Shown: piece by piece, positions 1 through 6,552 of the stretch
Numbering within the stretch: position 1 is the first letter of the stretch
Layout: every line of letters starts with the position of its first letter
Source: Candidatus Omnitrophota bacterium
GTDB taxonomy: Bacteria > Omnitrophota > Gorgyraeia > 2-02-FULL-51-18 > JAGOUK01
DNA length: 22,224 bases
Reading direction: 5' to 3'
Assembly: GCA_018061225.1 (NCBI GenBank)
Contig: JAGOUK010000003.1
Span: forward strand, 1-22,224
The notes under the pieces: generated by a model
What the model was told of the DNA's origin: nothing
What the model saw: the letters and a program-made list of their open reading frames with translations, nothing else
Databases searched by the model: none
Made by a program: the position numbers and the translations under genes

Positions 1-2
1 TG

Positions 3-95
3 GGTCAAAGCTTCCGACTGGCCAATCCACGCGAGAACATCCGCAAACTCTTCGAAATTCTAAGGGTTGAGCGGATCATTCCGATCGATCATTAA
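3..95 (+). CDS. C-terminal fragment of a STAS-domain (anti-sigma-factor antagonist type) protein, 5' truncated by window edge
   Basis: An open frame enters from the left edge and stops at TAA 93-95, giving 30 residues with the pattern LANPRENIRKLFEILRVERI followed by IPIDH. This is the usual end of a STAS domain: the 'L.NP...R.LFE...L..I..I' helix and last strand seen in SpoIIAA, RsbV and related antagonists. STAS proteins act as phosphorylation-controlled partner switches or as ligand-binding modules. The Ser/Thr phosphorylation site would lie upstream, outside the window, so the regulatory mode cannot be judged, nor whether this is a stand-alone antagonist or the tail of a larger protein. 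The gene converges on the RHH gene at 227-430. The assignment rests on a short fragment only. Confidence 0.6.
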   Translation, partial: GQSFRLANPRENIRKLFEILRVERIIPIDH

Positions 96-191
96 AGACC
101 TGCTGGTCAACGGCCGGGAAGCATCCCAAACAGCTTCATGAATTCAATTCTCCCTCTCACATATATTACATAAGATATATTATAGGACATT

Positions 192-227
192 AGATGCCGG
201 TGGAGAATTTACTCCATCCGGGCGTCT
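192..227. terminator. Hairpin between convergent STAS and RHH genes, possible terminator
   Basis: Bases 192-205 (AGATGCCGGTGGAG) pair with 212-227 (CTCCATCCGGGCGTCT) around a 6-base AATTTA loop. The stem is nearly perfect, with one G-U pair and two single-base bulges. It abuts the stop codon of the RHH gene and lies in the 131-bp spacer between two convergent genes, so it could serve both. No long U run follows on either strand, so intrinsic termination is uncertain. The rest of the spacer (96-191) is AT-rich and shows nothing else I can name. Confidence 0.4.
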
Positions 228-430
228 CAGTCACTAGATTCCTGGTTCTTGGTGATCCGTCTTGCGCTTTTATGGGCTTCGTCCTGTTTCAGGTAAAGCT
301 TCACCGCATCCACAAGGATTTCGGAGCGGTATCTTTCTTGCTCTAGTGCAATCAGATCCACCCCCTTCAAAAGGTCTCTCGGTATTCGTAAAGTCACTAG
401 CTGCGACCTCAGGAGTCGTTTTTTAGTCAC
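227..430 (-). CDS. Small ribbon-helix-helix (CopG/Arc-type) DNA-binding protein, 67 aa
   Basis: The basic N-terminus contains the strand 'SQLVTLRIPRDLL', then two helices (KGVDLIALEQ and RSEILVDAVKLYLKQ). This is the RHH layout: one beta strand giving base contacts in the major groove, then two helices that dimerise. The 'RSEIL.DAV..YL' helix is typical of CopG/MetJ-Arc superfamily repressors. The start is GTG at 430, chosen because GGGGAG lies 6 bp upstream and the nearer ATG is followed immediately by a stop. No toxin gene adjoins it, so it is more likely a stand-alone regulator than an antitoxin. A palindrome lies between its own likely -35 and -10 boxes, suggesting autorepression. It is separated from metF by 102 bp and probably transcribed alone. 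Its regulon is unknown. Confidence 0.75.
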   Translation of the reverse strand: MTKKRLLRSQLVTLRIPRDLLKGVDLIALEQERYRSEILVDAVKLYLKQDEAHKSARRITKNQESSD

Positions 431-458
431 ATTATTCTCCCCATGTGTATGCTCTTTT

Positions 459-486
459 GTAATACATATGTATGTTTCATTGTGAA
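459..486 (-). promoter_or_regulatory. Putative promoter of the RHH gene
   Basis: On the - strand a -35-like TTCACA (481-486) and a -10-like TATTAC (459-464) are 16 bp apart. The predicted start near 452 gives a leader of about 20 nt that holds the GGGGAG ribosome site. The matches are moderate (5/6 and 4/6), so this is a candidate only. Confidence 0.4.
462..473. promoter_or_regulatory. Perfect 12-bp palindrome ATACATATGTAT, candidate RHH operator
   Basis: The palindrome fills most of the spacer between the likely -35 and -10 of the RHH gene and overlaps the -10. A related half-site appears twice on the + strand, ATGTGTATG at 443-451 and ATATGTATG at 466-474, 23 bp apart. RHH dimers bind short palindromic or tandem sites in their own promoters, so autoregulation is the simplest reading. 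That is inference. Confidence 0.4.
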
Positions 487-532
487 TGCGGGTGTGCGTA
501 TTATGTTCGCTCTAAAGGCCATATTCGTTGTT

Positions 533-1612
533 TTACTGGGTTATCTCGTACCGGCGGAGGGCGTGATTGTGGACGATGTTATGCGGCTTGGTTGAATCAA
601 TGCCGTATTTAAGGAACAGGTCTGTGATGGAGCTATCCGGATAGGCCATGTACTCGCGGTATTCGATCATCACCGTTCTGGGCTCCGGCGCTGGCCGGGC
701 AATGAAGTGCTTTTTGAGCTGGCTCAAGACCGCCTTCGTGGGCCCGGCCTGATTGAGCGTATAAAAGTGAAAGTGTCGAACACCGTGGCTCATGAGGTCT
801 TCAACCTGCCTGACCGCATAATCGACTCCAAAGCTTTCCATGGACGCGTCATCGGAGCCGTATTTGTCGATAGCTGCCGCAAGGTCGGTAGGAACGGTGC
901 AGCGGGCCAACTCGATCATTTTCTGTATCATCCTGGCCTTGGTGACCATCATGACGCCGACCGATACCGGGACATCAACTCCCCGCTCCGAAAGGCCCTC
1001 ACGGAAGTCATAAAAGGCCTGATTGTTAAAAAAGAGCTGGGTGATGATTCCGTCTGCCCCTTTTTTGACCTTTTGAGCGAGGTGATCCCAGTCCTTTGCC
1101 ATCGTCGGAGATTCTGGGTGGCCTTCCGGGCATCCCGCCACCAGAAGGCTAATGTCGCTTTTGCCGCCATCCGGCTTTGACCGAACATACTCGAGCAGCT
1201 CTGAAGCATACCTAAAACCGTCTTGAGGCACCGCGGCGGTCGCGTCGGCCTGTCCATGCGGCCGGTCCCCTCGCAGGACCAAAAGATTATGGATGCCGGT
1301 ACCAGAAAATTTCATCAAAAATTCGTCCGCTTGAGCCCTTGTCATTCCCAGTGTCGTGAAGTGGGCAAGCGTCAAAAGGCCCATTCCGTGAATCAGATGA
1401 GAGACTACGTCTATGGAGTTTCGAATGGTGCTTCCACCGGCGCCCCAGGTCACGCTGCAAAAGGCGGGATGATAAGCGAACTTGAGATCGGCAACGACTT
1501 CGTAGAGCTTTTCGGCGTTGCTTTTATCTTTAGGTGGGAAAAACTCGTAGGAGATGCAGGTGCCCGGCTGCCTCAGAACATCTCCGACCAATGGAGCCGC
1601 TTCGTGTGTCAT
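533..1612 (-). CDS. metF: 5,10-methylenetetrahydrofolate reductase, 359 aa
   Basis: A flavoenzyme of one-carbon metabolism that reduces methylene-THF to methyl-THF for methionine synthesis; cytoplasmic. The TIM-barrel family hallmarks are present in order: YEFFPPK (catalytic-type Glu at residue 23), SVTWGAGGST near 53-62, AHFTTLG near 83-89, LVLRGDRP with the Asp at 116 that contacts FAD, and GADGIITQLFF. Bacterial MetF is usually about 290-310 residues. This one continues for roughly 50 residues beyond the barrel with a well-conserved-looking tail (from about residue 307: RPAPEPRTVMIEYREYMAYP and on). The ATG at 1612 lacks a strong Shine-Dalgarno sequence and lies 24 bp after the aminotransferase stop, so it is probably co-transcribed with that gene. 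Identity is secure; the role of the tail is unknown. Confidence 0.95.
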   Translation of the reverse strand: MTHEAAPLVGDVLRQPGTCISYEFFPPKDKSNAEKLYEVVADLKFAYHPAFCSVTWGAGGSTIRNSIDVVSHLIHGMGLLTLAHFTTLGMTRAQADEFLMKFSGTGIHNLLVLRGDRPHGQADATAAVPQDGFRYASELLEYVRSKPDGGKSDISLLVAGCPEGHPESPTMAKDWDHLAQKVKKGADGIITQLFFNNQAFYDFREGLSERGVDVPVSVGVMMVTKARMIQKMIELARCTVPTDLAAAIDKYGSDDASMESFGVDYAVRQVEDLMSHGVRHFHFYTLNQAGPTKAVLSQLKKHFIARPAPEPRTVMIEYREYMAYPDSSITDLFLKYGIDSTKPHNIVHNHALRRYEITQ

Positions 1613-1636
1613 GAGTCTGCAGGTCCCGAGCCCAGG

Positions 1637-2713
1637 CTAGCGAAGGCCCCGGTGTATCATGTACTTTTCAAGCCGCCGCAAGCCTTCCTTGATCTTACTC
1701 ACATCAAGTGCGTAGCTGAACCTCACCCGCCCCGGAGCTCCGAACCATGCACCGTCATAAGTGATGATGCGGTGATCGTAAAAGAGGTCATTGACCACTC
1801 GGTTGGAATCCTTGAATTTTGGAAATACGTAGAAAGCGCCTTCCGGTTTCCAAAGGTCAAGACCGAGGTCCACGAGCCCCTGGTAAATCAAATTGCGTCG
1901 TTCTTTCCAGATTTTGACCTGAGTTTGCGCGTAGCTTTTTGGAACCTTGGTGGCGGCATAGGCCATTTCCTGACCGAGAATATTGGTGTTCATCGAAAGA
2001 TGCGTCTTGTACGCGATGCAAGTCTCCAGCACCTCCGGGTCGGTCGAAAAAAGATAGCCCACCCGCAACCCGCACATCGCAAAAGTCTTCGAGAATGAGT
2101 TGATCGTGATGATGTGATCGCCTTTGAAGAAGTAGTTTTCGCGCTCGTAAATCAAATCTTTGTACACTTCGTCCGAAACGATGTAAATTCCCATCTGCCG
2201 GGTGATTTTTTCAATCTCCCGCAACACGGGTATTTCTTGAATGCTGCCCGTCGGGTTCGATGGCGAATTGATCATCACGGCACAGCACCCTTTAAGATTT
2301 TTCTTAAAGTTATCCAAATCAATCTTACCGTCCACCAAATCGTAATAATTGGCCTTGAGATTGGCGTAGCGGACATTGTGCGGATAAGAATAATAATAAG
2401 GTCTCGGCAGAAGAACGCGTTTGCCTTTATTGGCCAGGAATCTAAAGACGAGCGTAATCGCCTCGCTGGCGCCGTTGGTGATTAAAAACTGATCGGCATT
2501 CGAGTGCGGGTACTGCTTGGCCAAAGCTTCGCGGAGCTGACTCTGCCCTTGCACCAATCCGTATTTGAAGGCCTTAAACTTGGGAAGAATCTTAAAGATC
2601 TGGCTCGGCGGTGGCAGGTCCGGCTGGCCTGATCCAAAGGATATGAGGTCTTTGCCGTCGCCTTTTCCAATAAAAAAACTGGGAGAATTGATCACCTTGC
2701 GGTTGGATTTCAT
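1637..2713 (-). CDS. PLP-dependent class I/II aminotransferase, about 358 aa
   Basis: A fold-type I aminotransferase that moves an amino group between an amino acid and a 2-oxo acid. Signatures are clear: FGSGQPDLPPP at the N-terminus, TNGASEAI (phosphate/PLP region), SPSNPTG with the PLP-contacting Asn, SDEVY with the Asp that pairs with the pyridine nitrogen, and SFSKTFAMCGLRVGY with the Schiff-base Lys (about residue 209 from the chosen start). A late PGRVRFSYA holds the carboxylate-binding Arg. I prefer ATG 2713 over the longer GTG at 2725 because GTGAG sits upstream of the ATG and nothing resembling a ribosome site precedes the GTG. It lies 30 bp after the coiled-coil gene and 24 bp before metF, so an operon is likely. 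Substrate is not readable from sequence; the neighbour hints at methionine metabolism, but weakly. Confidence 0.88.
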   Translation of the reverse strand: MKSNRKVINSPSFFIGKGDGKDLISFGSGQPDLPPPSQIFKILPKFKAFKYGLVQGQSQLREALAKQYPHSNADQFLITNGASEAITLVFRFLANKGKRVLLPRPYYYSYPHNVRYANLKANYYDLVDGKIDLDNFKKNLKGCCAVMINSPSNPTGSIQEIPVLREIEKITRQMGIYIVSDEVYKDLIYERENYFFKGDHIITINSFSKTFAMCGLRVGYLFSTDPEVLETCIAYKTHLSMNTNILGQEMAYAATKVPKSYAQTQVKIWKERRNLIYQGLVDLGLDLWKPEGAFYVFPKFKDSNRVVNDLFYDHRIITYDGAWFGAPGRVRFSYALDVSKIKEGLRRLEKYMIHRGLR

Positions 2714-2743
2714 TGGGGTTCTCACTATATTCGCGGGAGGCCG

Positions 2744-5700
2744 TTAGGGTTTGGCGCGTTCTTGAAGGTCTTCGAGCGTGGTTTTGAGGGCGGCTCGTGT
2801 TGTCTGCAGCCGCTCTTCCGTCGAGGCGAGTGCCTGGGCTTTTTCAACATAAGCCGCCTTCAGGGCGGCCAGTTCGGAAGCTAGCCGCTGGCATTCATCC
2901 GCGTGCTCGCGGCTCGAACGTTCCAATTGGGACCGCAGATCCAAACGGGCATTCTCCGCGGCCTGAAGATCGAGCGATGTCTTGTCGAGGCAGGATTGAA
3001 GTTCGGCAAGGCCGGTCTCAAGACCGTGAACCGCCTTTGTCTGCATCTGCTCTACACCGATCAAAGTTTCTATCTGAGCTTTGGCCGATATCAACTCAGC
3101 GCGGGCGGCCGAGAGTTCCCTTTGCGAGATCCAAAGCTCGGTCTCCCGCCCTTCCAGTTGAGTCGAAACCGCCTTGAGCTCTTCGCCGCGGGCCTCCATA
3201 TCCAACGAATGCTGCGTGAGGGCTTGCCCGAGCTGCGTGCGCAGACTCAGAACCGCCTGAGACTGGGCCCGCAGCGATTCCTGGAGCCGTTCAGCCGCCT
3301 GTTCATATCGAGCAGCCTCGGAGGATCGTAATTCCGCCAGATTCTCGAAGTTTCGCCGGAGTTCTGACAATGATTCATCCAAAGCATTTTTTTCATGCTC
3401 AAGAACGGCTTTGTAGCTCATGAGCCGCTCGTATTCGCTTTGCAGTGACTGGTGACGGTTGTCAAGATCAGCCTCGGCACGGCGCGAAGCATTCAGCTGC
3501 TCCATGAGTTTCTGATTGTCAGATGTTAGAACTTGATTTGAGTCGGATTGACGCTGCAGCGCGGTTTGATAATCAGTCAACTCAAGTTTCAATTGCTCGG
3601 AGAAATGCTCGACATCCGCTTGCTTGGAGCGTAATCCTTCCAACTCAATACGGTACATTTCCCGTTCGTTATCCAAAATTTGGCTTATTTTTTCTGCCTC
3701 GAGTGACTGCGCCGTCAAATCAGCTTCAACATTTGAAAGCTGAAGAGAAAGAGCTTCGCGTTCCTCCAGCCGGTCCGCGGCGACTCTCTCAGCTTCCGCC
3801 AGCTTGTGGCGGAGCTCCTCGATCTGTTTGCGGGCGGATTCCTGTTCCGCCAGAGCGGCCTCATTCACAGCCTGGCCCTGAGCCCGGGCCGCATCAAGCA
3901 TGCTCTCAATCTGAATCAGTCGAGCTTCAGCATCCGCCAACCGCTTGGCCAATGAATCCCGCTCTCCAAGACGCTTGCTCAGCTCCCCCGAAACTTCTGT
4001 TAATTTGACATTGAGTATCTCAATCTGGGCGTTTGCGGTATGCATTTCGTCCCGCGCCATCTGATGCTGCTGGGAATGCTCGGCAATCCGCTCTTTTAAA
4101 GCTTCCTCGGATTTCGCCAGAAGAGATTTTAGAGAGCTCAGTTCTTCGGCCTGAGAAAGGACCCTCTCCTCAAATTCGATGTTCAATCTCTGCACCGCAT
4201 CCGCTCCGGAGCGCAATGTCGACTCGGTGCCCTGCAGCCCCTCGATTTGTTGGCGCAGCCCTTCCAGCGCGCGGGCTTGCTCCGCGACTCTTGCGGTCAA
4301 ACGGCCATTTTCTTCCAATAGCCTTTGGCGCTCCCCATGGCTCTGGGCCTGGTCGCCGCGAAGCGCATCAGCGCTCGTTTCCAGGTCTGAGTGGGCCTTA
4401 AAAAGACGTTCGTTCTGAGCCTGTAATTCATTCGCCCGCTGAATCAGTTGATCTAAAAGTTCTGAATCATTGATAGATCCGGAATTATCCGTGTCCGGTA
4501 AACGCCCGATGATGGTGATATCGTTGTCAGCGGCTTCATCCCGCGACCAGCGAGAGGAAGAAGCAGAAATATCCTGCAGCGATCCTCCGCGAGCCTTGTA
4601 CCATTCGTATAATCGGGCCGCAACAGGATCTTCGGCGCCGGGATCCTTCAGGTCGTCCGAATTACCGGCGGCGACAAAACTCTCAAACCAAGCTTGTCTT
4701 GACCGCATGAGTTCTGAACAGCTGTCAATTTCTCTGGCGACATCCGAGAGCGGTCCGGAATCTCCGGCGGATCCGACCGGCTGATGCGGCCGTCTTCCCG
4801 AGCGAATCGCCGCCAAAGCCGCTGCCAGTTTTCGCGCCGGCTCGTCGACATATTTGGCCGCGAATGTCCAAACCAGGAACAGGGCGAAGATGGCCGCCAA
4901 AATACCGGCGGCCAGCGCATTGCGCTGAGCCTTTTGGACTTTTTCATTAAAAAAGCCCCGATAATCCGCCAAAAGTTTTGTTGCCGCGGCGTGAAATTCT
5001 GCTGAACTATCTGAAAGTCCCTTCAGCTGAATCGACCGCTCGACGTCTTCATTGGAGAGCATTAAGAACTGATTCGAAACTGCTGTGAACCGCTCGATCG
5101 CGGTTTTTTGCTGCTCCAAATTAAAGACCACGTCCGCATTCGTCGGCGCGGGTACCGCGATGGTGGACCCTCCGTCGATCCGCAGCGATCCGCCTTCAGT
5201 CAAAATTCGCGCTGTTTCATATAAACGCAGCCGTGTCGCCTGATAATCCGCCGGGATGCCGTGCGCGACGAATAGCACCTCTTTAATATGCTGCTGTATC
5301 AGCATGCGCTGTCTTTCCGCGAGCTCGACCGCAACCGCGTTCACGTCCCACCAGGATACTCCGGAGTTCAAATGTTGATCATAGGTTTTCACCACCGCAT
5401 CCCCCGCCGCCTGAAGCTCAAGACTCTGGCGGTAGAGCTCATCAAACAGTTCCTGCCGGTGTTGGCTCAGGAGCCGAGACTCCATGAATTCATTGGATTG
5501 AAGAACAATTTTTTTTCGGAGATCGCTCAAATGCTGCAACGCCGAGCTAAACTTCGCCGCGCCCATTGGCGGCTGCACGCGCTGCTCCTCCAAACCTTCA
5601 ACACCATCAATGTCCGTCGGCACCGCTCCACCATGCGTTAAAACAGTGAGTGTTTTCTGCCATATTTCCGCGGTCCTCTCGTAATTGACGGGCACCCCGG

Positions 5701-6046
5701 ATGAGGCCAGAAGAATTTCTTTCGCATAGCGTTGATTGAGAACCCGTTGGAGCTGAGCGGCCTCAAACAAAGAATGCGCGCCAACAAGCTGCATAAGCGC
5801 GAATGAAAGATATATGCCGATCAAAAAGCCCGCGGCGAGAATCAGTGTTTGCAGCCTGATCAACCGAGAGCCCAACGAAACAGAGTGAGATGCCGGCTGT
5901 TTATTCGGATTTGGGGAAAAGTTTCTTGTCGCTGCTGACGAGGAAGGGCGGGAAAATTTTTTTGTATCGGTATTGGTTTCCACGGGTTTAAAGGAATCTC
6001 CAGACTGTTTACTGTCAGTTATTACCGTTTTATCCGTGTTATCCAT
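2744..6046 (-). CDS. Large membrane-anchored coiled-coil protein with duplicated PilJ-like sensor modules, 1100 aa
   Basis: Layout from the N-terminus: a Ser/Asn/Lys-rich tail (1-60); a membrane helix about 65-90; two tandem modules opening with QRVLNQRYAKEILL (100-113) and RQRMLIQQHIKEVLF (245-259), each followed by a G-[VI]-P...Y and a T..LT.GG motif; a second membrane helix about 376-398; a HAMP-like basic/Gly segment about 400-455; a polar linker with a canonical 12-residue EF-hand-type loop DTDNSGSINDSE (518-529); then almost unbroken heptad-like coiled coil to residue 1095. The modules resemble the N-terminal sensor of type IV pilus chemoreceptors (PilJ: 'RQRMLSQRMAK'). The topology is that of a methyl-accepting receptor, but I see no MCP hairpin, kinase or cyclase domain. 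It lacks a Shine-Dalgarno site; a promoter-like -10 lies 8 bp upstream of the ATG. Function unknown: perhaps a sensor with a structural coiled-coil output. Confidence 0.8.
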   Translation of the reverse strand: MDNTDKTVITDSKQSGDSFKPVETNTDTKKFSRPSSSAATRNFSPNPNKQPASHSVSLGSRLIRLQTLILAAGFLIGIYLSFALMQLVGAHSLFEAAQLQRVLNQRYAKEILLASSGVPVNYERTAEIWQKTLTVLTHGGAVPTDIDGVEGLEEQRVQPPMGAAKFSSALQHLSDLRKKIVLQSNEFMESRLLSQHRQELFDELYRQSLELQAAGDAVVKTYDQHLNSGVSWWDVNAVAVELAERQRMLIQQHIKEVLFVAHGIPADYQATRLRLYETARILTEGGSLRIDGGSTIAVPAPTNADVVFNLEQQKTAIERFTAVSNQFLMLSNEDVERSIQLKGLSDSSAEFHAAATKLLADYRGFFNEKVQKAQRNALAAGILAAIFALFLVWTFAAKYVDEPARKLAAALAAIRSGRRPHQPVGSAGDSGPLSDVAREIDSCSELMRSRQAWFESFVAAGNSDDLKDPGAEDPVAARLYEWYKARGGSLQDISASSSRWSRDEAADNDITIIGRLPDTDNSGSINDSELLDQLIQRANELQAQNERLFKAHSDLETSADALRGDQAQSHGERQRLLEENGRLTARVAEQARALEGLRQQIEGLQGTESTLRSGADAVQRLNIEFEERVLSQAEELSSLKSLLAKSEEALKERIAEHSQQHQMARDEMHTANAQIEILNVKLTEVSGELSKRLGERDSLAKRLADAEARLIQIESMLDAARAQGQAVNEAALAEQESARKQIEELRHKLAEAERVAADRLEEREALSLQLSNVEADLTAQSLEAEKISQILDNEREMYRIELEGLRSKQADVEHFSEQLKLELTDYQTALQRQSDSNQVLTSDNQKLMEQLNASRRAEADLDNRHQSLQSEYERLMSYKAVLEHEKNALDESLSELRRNFENLAELRSSEAARYEQAAERLQESLRAQSQAVLSLRTQLGQALTQHSLDMEARGEELKAVSTQLEGRETELWISQRELSAARAELISAKAQIETLIGVEQMQTKAVHGLETGLAELQSCLDKTSLDLQAAENARLDLRSQLERSSREHADECQRLASELAALKAAYVEKAQALASTEERLQTTRAALKTTLEDLQERAKP

Positions 6047-6054
6047 TTGTGATT

Positions 6055-6083
6055 AATATAATCTTTGTTCCCGTGAATAACAA
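6055..6083 (-). promoter_or_regulatory. Putative promoter of the coiled-coil sensor gene
   Basis: TTGTTA (6078-6083) and TATATT (6055-6060) are separated by 17 bp on the - strand. Transcription would begin about 6048, within 2 bp of the ATG at 6046, and no Shine-Dalgarno sequence is present. Together these suggest a leaderless message. Confidence 0.45.
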
Positions 6084-6132
6084 TCAAAATTTGACAGCTG
6101 ATCAGGATCGTAAAAAATATATTTACTAACTA

Positions 6133-6161
6133 TTGAATTATTGTGATTACTAATGTATACG
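6133..6161 (+). promoter_or_regulatory. Putative promoter of the small secreted protein gene
   Basis: TTGAAT (6133-6138), 17 bp, TATACG (6156-6161), giving a start near 6168. A perfect TTGACA also occurs at 6091-6096, but its best -10 (AAATAT, 6115-6120, 18-bp spacing) is poor. The whole divergent spacer 6047-6192 is AT-rich and probably carries both promoters. Confidence 0.35.
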
Positions 6162-6192
6162 TTTGATTAACTGGAGATGCTTTTAGCAACTT

Positions 6193-6528
6193 ATGATTAA
6201 CCTAAAATTGAATTTCGCGAAAATCATGGCCGCAGGATGTGCACTGGCCCTCTGTCTCGTGGGCCCCCGCGCTGTCGTTGCCTCGCCGCTTGAAATTGAA
6301 ATCGCGGTCCGAATTCCCGGGCCGTCACTAGTCATTCAACACCCCCTCAATTTATCGATCGACGAACGTCTGTCGGCTCAACAAATTGAGTGGGATCTGA
6401 GACTCACTTCTCAGGTGCGCGCTTTGGATGGTTCCAAAAAGAACAGCGATTCGACCTCTCTCAAATCGAACCCCCTGCCCACCCTCTCGGCTTTTCTCTC
6501 CGACGCCTACCAAGCCGTCAGCTCTTAA
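6193..6528 (+). CDS. Small predicted secreted protein of unknown function, 111 aa
   Basis: The N-terminus (MINLKLNFAKI, then MAAGCALALCLVG, then a small-residue stretch ending VVA) looks like a Sec signal peptide, with cleavage plausible after residue 30 (VVA|SP). The Cys residues do not sit in a good lipobox, so I call it a secreted rather than a lipid-anchored protein. The mature part (about 81 residues) is polar, has no Cys, and ends in a Ser-rich segment; I recognise no family. GGAG at 6173-6176 is 16 bp upstream of the ATG, too far to be a normal ribosome site. A 7-codon reading frame (6177-6200, ATG to TAA) overlaps the start. It is divergent from the coiled-coil sensor and convergent with gltA. 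Being the only + strand gene in a long - strand stretch, it may be lineage-specific. Moderate confidence that it is coding. Confidence 0.5.
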   Translation: MINLKLNFAKIMAAGCALALCLVGPRAVVASPLEIEIAVRIPGPSLVIQHPLNLSIDERLSAQQIEWDLRLTSQVRALDGSKKNSDSTSLKSNPLPTLSAFLSDAYQAVSS

Positions 6529-6552
6529 GCCGCAACCGACTTAATCCGCGTC

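Noticed and set aside
1223..2098. 291-codon + strand frame opposite metF and the aminotransferase
   Set aside because: It is antisense to two secure genes, shows no family motif, and its composition is that of a complement frame.
4460..4495. EF-hand-type loop as proof of a full EF-hand domain
   Set aside because: Only one loop is present and the preceding helix is not evident, so I list it as a finding and not as a domain call.
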